Virus record (IMG/VR): IMGVR_UViG_3300020172_003342
Span: 1 to 36,852 of that record
DNA: 36,852 bases
Strand: one strand, 5' to 3'
From: a virus
In this document: positions 8,518-20,500 of the stretch, one piece after another
How the letters are laid out: each line of letters begins with the position of its first letter
How positions within the stretch are numbered: the stretch's first letter is position 1
Notes under the pieces: generated by a model
Databases searched by the model: none
What the model saw: the letters and a program-made list of their open reading frames with translations, nothing else
What the model was told of the DNA's origin: nothing
Position numbers and translations under genes: made by a program

Positions 8518-11500
8518 TTACTTCAACACTGTATACCATATACCAGGCTCTGCTTTCAAAAATGTTGATACAACATCTGAACTGCCATACACACTACTAT
8601 CATAATTTCCAATTCTAGTCCCTTGATTCAATAAATTTATATTATATCCGTCCCAATTTATTCCAGTACGTTTAACAATTGTAATTCTAGTACCAGGTGT
8701 TAAATTGTTAGTCAATCGCATAGTTGATGATATCCCGTCCACTGAAAAATCAGCATCAAATTGTATATCACCAGCTGGACTATCTTGATTAATGTCAACA
8801 TTATGCACTTTATATGGTTTTTTCTTTAATCGTATATTACCAATGAAAAAATCCCATTTTAATATATCATCATGAAATTTTAATCCACTAATATGTGCTT
8901 CTTTACATCTATAGGTATAACTACCAACAATTACTATTTGATCAATTGCATAAGTTACATTAGATGCCCATACTGTACTATCATTGTATCCACCTACAAA
9001 TACTTCAATATCATCAGCTTGTCCATAATTAGATGGAATAGATGATGTAAAGCCAGTATCATAGTTCCATGGAGTTGATGATTTAGTTGGTATCATATCA
9101 TCTAATTGGATTATATTAGAACCAGTTGATACTATTTGTTTTGTAATATTAGTCTCGATATATGGAATGGTTTCACTCGCACCAATATCTTGTACATATG
9201 ATCCAGCGGTATGAACTACCGGTGTTCCTGTGCCAAGAGTTCCTCTACGCAATTTACTTAATACATTCCCGTTTATTTCAAAGTATTCAATACGTTCACC
9301 TCGTATTTCAACAACACCAGGTTTATTATTAAGTGGATTTGGATTATCGAAATTACTACCATCAGCCACAGTAATTATAATGTCATTCCATTTTAAATCA
9401 TTGACTAATATTGTTTGTTTTTTCAAACTCAATCGTTTATAATGAGTTCTATTCAACATATCTTTGAATTGCATATAAGATATAGAAGGCAATAAAATAT
9501 TACTTCCAAATGTAATTATTGAAAAGTCATCAGTTGATAATGAACCATCTTCAAGTTCAATAGATGATTTATTTTCATTCAATCTGTAATCTACACTCGG
9601 TACTAGTAATATTCCATTTTTAACAACCCATACATAATTATCATTGATAACTGGTCTATCTAACGTGATAATTCCACCTAAAATATTATTATATGTATAA
9701 TATTCTGGCTCTTCTGGTGTTAAAATGATATCTAAATTCAAGTCCGAACGTTGAATATCTAAACTAGAATGTTCATATGAATTAATAATCTCAACCGAGT
9801 GTGAACTATCATAACTTTGATTGAAATATATTTTTGATGGCTCATTTGTAGTCGCAGGAATAATAGAATATCCCTGTTCACTTATTAAACTAATAATTAA
9901 TTGTTTTCCATTATATTGATTGTAAATATTTTTTGTTATTTTTACAGTTATACCACTTAAATCAACTGAATAATCTTCTCCAATTATTAATAAATTACCA
10001 TCAGCGTACACTTTTATTGTATATACATCATCTTTATACGGTTGTTTTTTAAGTTTATCAACGGTATAATTCAATTTATTACTTTTTAAAGTATAATAAC
10101 TATTATTCGGTGATTTTAATATGGTTTGATCTACTCTTACAATTACTTTTGATTCAATTTGGAATGAATCACCATATGACGACATTAACATATATGGACT
10201 GTCAGCTGATCTACCATCTACTGGAATTTTTTCAATTTTGGAAAACGAAAATGATCTACTTGCACCATTATTAATTATATAATCTATATTTGAATAACTG
10301 ACAGGTGCTTCATCAAATTTAATTGCTATAAACCCATCAAGATTTATCAAATTGTATGAACCTGGTGTACCATTTACATTAACTAAAGATGAAACTGGAG
10401 TAATCCATGGTGCTTTTGTTAAAAATTCCTTAGTATTACCATCTCCTACAATGTGTCCAACATCCAATAAATTATTACCACTGTATCCAATCTCATATAT
10501 GGATATCAATGAATCAGCAGCAGGCACTTGATTAAAAACTACAGCGTTATTAATACCATCTATTATATAATCATCACTAATATTTTTTATTACAGATTGA
10601 TTAGCATTCGTTAACTTTACAATTATAGATTTATTGTTAACATTTTTATATGTTATTGGGAATGATTTTATAACACCATCTGCATAATAATTATCAATGT
10701 TTACATTAGCCGAACCATTCGATTGCATATCAAACACTTTAATTGCTACTGAATCCACGATTTGTCCTGGTACTACCTCTTCTGGTGCCGGACTTGATGT
10801 TGGTGTAACAAATCCATCACCATCAATGATAATATCATCAGCGGCCAATCCCTTTGCTGTTGAATATGCCAAATCTCCACCACTTAATGCAGTATCATAA
10901 TCAGCTTCTAATGGTTTTATTGACCCATCGCTTGTTATTTTTCTGAAAATAAACTCATCATTAGTTCCAACCGCGACAGTATTTGGTATGGTTATAGTTC
11001 TATGAATTCCATCACCAATAAAAGATGACATTACTGCATTTTCATTAGATTGTCCATCAGTATTATAATATTGATCATCTATTCTAACAGGATTGTCAGT
11101 TGAACCATCTGGTTTATGATATATATTTATTACATCCCCATTATCTGGAATATATGGGAGGTTAAATTCTCGTGTATCAGCAGCAACATAAACAATATAA
11201 TCATCAAATGTTGAATCCATTGTATCCCATTTATCTGAATAATACGGTGAGCTATCCCATCCTCTGCTTACTTCAAACCCAAGACCACTAACAATAACTC
11301 CACCATAATCCATCCCAGTCATTAATTGCGATAAATCTTTTCCTAAATCACCATCACCAGGATTGTAATAATATTGAATTCTATCAGCAGCATTTAATAA
11401 AGACCAGTCTTTAATATATGTTATTGAAATAATAGCATTATTTGTTGGTGGAGTTAAAAATGTAATCGATCCTATATAATTTGTATGTCCATTTACAATT

Positions 11501-14500
11501 GTTTTTACAATTTTTAATTTGTAATCATCTCGTAATGCATCGATACCATTAATTGTTACACTTGATGTTCCTATTCTAACATCAGGTGCCCATTTTAATG
11601 GGAATATTAGTCTTGAACCAGATCCAGAAAATGTTTCTGTTTCTTGTAATTTAGTAATATAATATGACTGAGTAATTCTATCAAATTTTATTTTAATTAG
11701 GTTTGAACGAATAACACCATCTCCAATAATAGCAACTGCTGTTGCTTTTTTTCCAGTGATTGATATCCCGCCTTCAAGCTGAATAGTTGGCGCTGATAAA
11801 TATCCAGTACCACTAGTCATTAAAATTATACGAGTTACTTTCCCGTTTGCGATAAAAGCCTTGGCTGTCGCAGTCATTTTTGATTTACCAATAATATTTA
11901 CAACCGGTTCACTGATATACCCTTCACCTCCATCAACCACTATGATATTAAGTAGATTGAATCCAACATTATCTACCCAGTGTTTCCATGGGTATGATTG
12001 TATATGTGAATCATCAATGTTAATAATACCGTCTACTACATTGGTGTCAATTATTCCATTATTTCCATTATCATATACAGGTGGTATATCAAAGTCGGTT
12101 ATTGATAATTGATTCAAATCAGTTTTATTATATGCACTAATATATTCACGTACTATAGTTCGATACGGTTTTACTTCGGATACATAGTCTTCAAAATTTG
12201 TTAGATTATCATTTCTATAAGTAACAGATTGATGCAATTCACCTAAATTATGGGTTGCTTTTATAAAACTGGTTTTAAATATCCAATCGACATATGTTTG
12301 TTCACTTAATACATATCTCACACATGTAAAAAATAAATTCAAATATTCAGTTTTTAAATCATCAATGAAAATATCAGTTTTAATGCTATTCAAAATAACT
12401 CTGAGTTCAGTTGATGCACTATTATCAAAAATGCCACCATCATATAACAAATTATCATACCCAACGATTGAATGGGAAAATTCATATAATGATTTACTTA
12501 ATTGAATAGTTCCATTCTGCGATGCTATAATTTGATACGAGCTAGTCCAATCAATAGATTGAGATTCAGCGTACTTTTTCAATACAACCCATGTTCCTAA
12601 ATTTGTGTAACGAACTTTAACCAATTCACCAATATTAACTTCAATTGAATTTAAATCACTATATGTATCAACTGAATATTGGATCGCACTAAATTGATTA
12701 TATCCGTCAGCATACCAATCAATATACCCCCAATACTTTCTAGTATCATATGTTTGTGAACGTATTCTAGACCATAATAAAGTGGTTGGATCATAAGAAT
12801 ATATACTCCATACATCTGATGATTGTGAATCACTATGTACCAACACAGAATAATCCCTAACTATCATAATAGTATTATCATTATATCCATATCCACTATT
12901 CACGATTGTAGCACCAATAATTTGACCATAGTTATTAATATTAGCTTTTATTACTGCATCAACACCAGACCCAACTACTTCTATAAATGGTGCATTGATA
13001 TATCCTCTACCCGAACTTATTATATTAATACCAATAATTCTACCATCTGTTATCTGAGGCTCGATAACAGGTCTAGAATAAGAATTAATATTTGCAAATC
13101 TTAATTCTGCATCAGTATCAACCATCTCATCATATAATCCTCTAATAACATGTGGCTCTGCTTCATAACTTTCTAAATTACTAATGTCACGGGTCTCGGT
13201 TATTAATACAGACTTTAATATTAAATTGGCTTGTTCAACATATTGTTTTAATGCCTCATATCTATTAATAAACATGCTTTGATTTGGTCGGAATTCAACA
13301 CCATATCGTAATTTTAATGGTAATGATGTATCAGGAAGTACTCTATCTTGTGCATCCTTTCCGCATAAACTATCAATCCATTTTTTTTCTATTAAAGATG
13401 GTATGTTACTATTAATATCCGTACCCACCATTTTCCATTGTGAATGAATATTATTCTCGCTATTATCAACCAACCAATATTCAACCGATAATACAACATT
13501 TTTATCATTTAGTAACGATTTTATATTGACTAAACTAAATGAATTTGAGCCAGTCAATGCAAGGTATTGATATCCTTCTCCACGTGGATTAGATATTAAA
13601 CTAGATATATTCTGTGCAGAAATATGTCTACCAGATGTATTTGGTGTGGTTTTTTTATTCTTAACCCAATAATAATACGTATTCTTAAATGTTTTACTAA
13701 CATTATCATATTTTCTTTTTATACTATATGCTAAATCTCCATATAATGATTGGCCACTCATTCCGATAGTCAATCCAACTTCGGTGTCAGCCTGCAAGTC
13801 CCATTCTGATGGTAGGTATTTTGATTCAACCCATTCATAAATATCAACCGATGCGCCCGTAGCTAGTGTACTCCATGTACTATTTCTATAAACAATATCA
13901 TTATCATTGCTGTCAACAAATTTTGAAGTTCTTAAATCCCACCATAATGTTCCGACATTTTTAGTAGTCCATGCCATCCCATCATCAACATTAACAGCTG
14001 GTGTACCAACTGAATATATAGCTGGATCATAAAAAACCTTATATTTTATTTCAGAGTCAGCAATACCTGCTATTTTACCATTCAATGGATCAATAATATC
14101 CAAATATTTTATTAATTCATTAGTTGATTTATTATATAAAAATGCCTGTTTGATTTTTTTAACATCCGGAATCAATATTTCATTATGCTTAATGGTCCAG
14201 CTGTAAGTATTTGGCTGTTTTCTATATTCATATATTACACCAGATTTTATAGTATTATAAGTAGCATATGGGGAGCTAACAATTACACAGTCTGAGGCCG
14301 CTATCAGAACCGTTCCATACCCATCTTCTTCAGAATCAGTCATTTCCAAGCTTTCACTAAAAACCCATTTAGATCCATATTGGTTATAGACATCAATTCT
14401 TCCACTGTCTAAATTGTTTTCATCAATAAACTGGGTAGTACTATCATCAAATATAGTGTTATCTGTAAAATTCAATTTTACAACTGTATCTGCATTTTTA

Positions 14501-17500
14501 CTATAAACCAATAAAGTTTTATAATCATTTGCAAATAATATTTTTGTACCAAAGTACCCAGATACCTCCGGACTATTGTTTATCAATTCTTGATATTGGA
14601 TATACGTGCCAGTATCTTTATAAACAATCACTTTGCCTTCATTATTTTTTTCACCATCAAATAATATATCTGAAATTGAAATATATTCACCAGTAGGTGA
14701 TATTGTTATATCTTTTCCAAAATATGAATTGGTACCTGTAATAGTTTGGGTCAATATATCATTTTTATATACAAAAACTTTTCCGTCCAAATCAACATTT
14801 CCAGGTGCTGAAATTAAAATAGTATTTCCATCATTAGTACCAATTATTTTATTTCCATATCCGCTATTGGTATTAGTACCATGTTTTGTTTTTGCAGTAT
14901 TATATTTCCATTCTGTTGTAGTAAATGTTACCATACCGGACGGAGTTGAATCTGGTTCCGCATTTAATAGTACTGTTTTATTAACAGAATTTACACTAAC
15001 TACTTTTTGAGATTTTGTAAATCCTGTACCATGCGCGGTCATCCCAGCTTGTATGCCTGATACATTAGATAATTTTATTGTTGTACTAATGCTTCCAATT
15101 TCATCATAATATGCAGTTGCCCAGACAGTATCATTGTATTCCAGTTTATACACCGTGCCGTTTCCATAATCAGCACCTACATATAAACAATTACTTCCGA
15201 AGAATAAACTTGAACCAAATTTTTCATTTTGTGTAGGATTTGGACTTAATACAGTATCAACTAATGTATAGATATTATTAATATCCTTTTCATATAATGA
15301 TATTACACCATGGTTAGTAATACTAGATTCATTCGACTGTTCATTAATAACATTCATAAACCCGTTTAATTGATACGAACCATAACTAACTGTTGATGAA
15401 CCAGTTGCCATCCATCTTCCATCACTAGACATTGCAATTGTTGTTGCAATACTGGTTGGGTTTACATTCACAATAGTTGGTGTTATGAATGGGATCTCGA
15501 TAATTTGACGTTGAACCCATGGACTAGTTGTACTTCCTCTATCATAGGTGATGACTTCACCAGTATCTAACGTGGTTGCTATTAATCTAGCATCTGAACT
15601 TATTTCAATCACCTTTCCATATTTTAAGTTATTAATTGGATTTCTATATAAATGTGAATAGCGTGTATATACCGGTGAATATTCCCATGTTGACCATAAC
15701 CCAGAACCATTATCATCTGTCCACAATAACTCTTTTTCTTTTAATATTTTTGGCAATTTTAGATCAATATTATCAATTGAATCAACTCGTTGACTATCAA
15801 ATGAATAAATTATTGTATTTTCATTATTATCATATGGAGCTGTAAACTGTAATCCTTTAATGTCAATAGTTAATACATTAAGTTCAACACCTGATATCTT
15901 ATAAAATCCACTGATTCCTGTTGTTGTAAATGAATTATCAACTTTTATGTTTTCTCTAATTCCAATATAAGATCCAACTGCCAATGATATCAACCTGTCA
16001 GTTGTAATTGTTAATACATTATTATCATATGTAATATTATTAATTACAAGATTAGTATCAGTGTATCTGTAAACGTTCCATCCATTTATGTCAAATGAAC
16101 ACCATACATAATCACCATTAACAAATTTGGTGATATCCTGTTTTAAAATTTCATCAATTGATTTTAGACTAATTAATACCTCATTTTCTCTAACATAACC
16201 AGCTGTTCTTAAAAATGGTTTTTTATCTGTCAACATTGGCCATGGATTTGAGTTATATCCAATTGGTTTTAAATATACATCGTTTTGTGATTGTCTTATG
16301 ATAAAATCAACAGAAGATGAGTTAACTTTATCTATTAATTCTACACCCTGTGGATTGTTCTTGAACAATGATTCATCCAATATAAACTCAATATTTTCAT
16401 ATGAACTACTTGCACCATATTGACCGACCCTAACTGCCCATTCTTCATTGAATTTTAAACTTTCTTGGTTATCAGCACTTAATACATCAAATAATTTATT
16501 AAATACATTTTGTGTACCTTTTTCAATGATCATGCCTTGGTAAAATTTGAACTCACTAACATCATCTTGAATTATATTTTCTAAATATTGTCGTTTTTGA
16601 TATCCAATTAAATGCTGTGCCATTTTTTGTTGTGTTATATCAAAATTATCACTATCCAAACTATAAAAATCTTCAAACTGACTGGCTTTATAATTCCAAT
16701 TTGGTAATAATGCTGGTACTGGTTTTTTATCTAATTTAATCCATAACGTATGATTGAATTCAGCAGTACCATTTATAAATTTACTAGCACTATAATAAAA
16801 TTCTTTATATTTTACTATATCGCCTAATGCATAATCTTTCCATGCTTCCCAATCTTGGATTTTAGCTTGATCAAAAATAAACCCAGGTACATCAAAAGCA
16901 CCGTACCAACCAATACTAAGATACCCAGCTACTTTTATTCTATCTTGTTTATACCCACTTTCTGGATTGTAAATCGTGTCATTGAACATGGTAGAGTTAT
17001 CAATAATGACGACTTGTTCTTTCTGCACTAAGAAAAATGTTGCACCATAAATGCCATCATCACCAATCGGTGTGTAAGTAACGGCATTATCTTCTCTATA
17101 AGAATTTAAAAAATTATATGGTATTGTTTGTCCATCAACACGATAGATTTCATAACCATTAAATGAATTAGTAATATCATCAACAACTGACATTGGCGAA
17201 CTGAATGTCAATTTTTCAGCCGATGGGCTTAATGAAATTACAGAACTACCAATTGTACTCAATCCATCCAATTTTACAAAATCATTAGTATTAAATATAG
17301 ATGATTGCGAATTTCGTATTGCACGATAATAATCACCATTATACATAACAATCGACCCATATGATACTAATGCATCAGCATCCCAATCATCCCATTTATC
17401 CTGTCCAGTTGACCAATTTTGAGTAGTCCAGAATAAAAATTCTTTCGCACTTGTTTCCCAATTGGTCACACTAGATAAATTAGTATTAAAATCATCAAAA

Positions 17501-20500
17501 ATAAAACCTTGATCTTTTAAGTATTCACCATATCCTTGAAGAAAATCTACAACTTCCTGTGTTGTTCTAAATTTAGTATTATAAGGAATTGTTAATGCTG
17601 TTTCTCTATCCCATCTTTTTCTAAGTATCGCATCTTTTCCACCTATAATAGGTAAATCAGGTAAAATTTGATAATATGATTGATCAAATGATGCGCTAGT
17701 TGTATGTAACGATTTTACTCTATAATATTTCCCATTATAATTTACAATTTTACCAGCAGAATATTGTTGATTTGATGTCCATAAAAGATAACTTTCTGAT
17801 ATCCCACCGACATTTATTGTAATACCAGATTGTTGCCATGCATAATATTTAAAATATGGTGTTGTTTTACTGTATCCCTTTACTTCAAAACCATCAGGCA
17901 GTTTTGTAACAATTACCCCACTGTAAGTAATCTTTTTAATAGGGTTAGAACTATTCAAAATTATATCATAATTTTCGTGTGGTACAAAAACATTACCAGT
18001 TGATAATGGTGTTTTTGAATCCAGCAATAAATTGAATTTTTCTTTACTAGTAAAAGATCCAAGTCTATGAGAGATTCTAGGTGTGATATTAGTCAAATCA
18101 TATTGATATTGTGTATATGATTTTAAATTATCACTCAATATATAATTTACTAGATAATTGATTATACCAGATGTTTGTGAACGATTTATACTCGATTGGA
18201 TGCTTGGCAATACAATATCACTTGGTTTTATGCGTAAGCCAGTATCTTTATACACTAATTGGTCGGTTTTATTTCTAATAATTCTTGATCTATCTAATAA
18301 AACACCGATAGTTTGATTTGGTTTTAATAACATTATAGTAATTATTATCGCAAATGGATAATACGAACTACGTCTCCATGCTGATTCAATTGGACTCATA
18401 TCTCCAAAAACAAAATCACCACTAACTGATTCAGTAATAATACCATTCGCTAAATCAGACATGAGAGGACTTATTAATTCTCCATATTCATCAACTGGAA
18501 TATGTGATGTAATGAATGGTTTAGCATATCTTTCTAATTTAATAGTTGGTTTTCCTGGTTCTTTTACAAATCCATTACTTATATCATCCCATAATACAAA
18601 GTTATTACTGGTATATGGAGCTGGCCCATATACATCAGTCCACCAGTATGGTTCTTCTGTAAATCCCAACATTTCCCATGGACATAAATGTGGTCTATCA
18701 GTATCTAAAATCCATTTATATACACCTCTCCAATATCCTGGTACTGTACTCCCATCTGGTGCTGAATGACCTGAATAATTGTAAGTAAATGAATTACTTC
18801 TATCAAAACTTAATGGTTTTGAAAAATCACGGTCGATCAACGATGTCCATTTATAAAAATTAGGTGCTAATACATTATTAAATTCTGACAAACTATATTC
18901 AGTTTTTCTATTGTATCCTGGAATAATGTCATTTATATCAAATATAGTTGTATCATATGTTACTTTAATATTATTATATATTCTCTTTTCTAATTCAAGT
19001 AACAATGCATCACGGTAATCTGGTGTACCATTAACATCATATGTACCATATGCTAATACTTGACTACCATCATGTCCTTGTATCATCCAACGTGGAGTTA
19101 CAAAACTAGTGTCTAGATATATCATTGGTTGATATTTTGGAAATATTCCCAATTTTGTTGGTGTTTCTGGTATGAAACACCCATCGGTATTTTCATATTC
19201 ATAAATGGTTATTACATCATCATTAACCAGTTTAGATGTTATTACAACAAAACCTTGTGTATCAAAATAATAATCACGACTATATAATAATTGTTCGTCA
19301 TTGACATATACAATCACAGATTTATTAGAAAGTAATTCCATGGAGAATACAGTAGTCAGTGGATAAAGTTTTATTCTATAATCTACTACTTGTATAATAG
19401 TTTTTATACTTGCACCACATGGGGCCATATCACTAAAATAATAAGGAAAAGTATTTGGTTTATCTTTATTAATTTTATCTAATACCAAGTTCACATGTGA
19501 TATTATATCGGTATCTACACCAGTCTGTTCAGCTACTTTAATAAAATTTCTTTTGAATTTACCGTAATCATCTCTACTCTTTTCAATTGATCTAATAATA
19601 TTATTAGTTTCAGTTGTAATATGATATAATGATAAACTAGCTGGACCACTATGTTGTATGAATCGAGTACCGTACTGTGATGTATTACCTAAATCTCTTA
19701 AATTACTAATACCAGGAAAAAAACCAACAAATGTTGATAAATTGTCAACAATAGAATTAACATGATCAATGATTTCCCCTAAAGTAAAATCGGTCATTTC
19801 ATCATTCATTGGATTATTCTGTAGATTTAATGGAATTTCATAGTAACCAGTTTCATTAATTAGTTGTGATGAAAATGCTCTAATTGTTAATACATCAGTG
19901 GTCATTAAATCGACAGCTAACTGTATAACCTTGTATACAGGACCATCAGTAATGTTCCAGTTAGATTTGTCTAATCTAACACCATTAACGTACAATTTGA
20001 CTGTCAAATCACTTAACTCATTAATATTATCAAAAATATCAATTTCAAAATTGTTTACTTGGTTGGATGATTTGTAAATTCTAATTGCCGCTTGTGTATT
20101 ATCTAGTGTATTTTTTTGCCAACCGTTTACATATATGATATTACCAGAATAATCCATTTTTGACAAATAACCAACATTAATTTTTTTATCAATAACTGAG
20201 GTTAGTTCTTTATATATAAATGAATCTGACACCATATTAAAATTAAAAACAATATCACCTATATTATTAATATTCTTATATGATAAAGGAAATCCTAATA
20301 CAGAATCATTTGATCCAGTACCAATTTTATATGAAAATATCTTAGTTCCGTTAAAGGTAGTTCCAGTGAACACACTTGCATCACTGTAACTCACACCATT
20401 TTCATCAACAACATCAAATAATGGTGGTTGATTTAATGAGGTTTTTTGCTGTGTTTTTACCCAACTTTCACCATTAAACCAATACATATCACCTTGGTTT

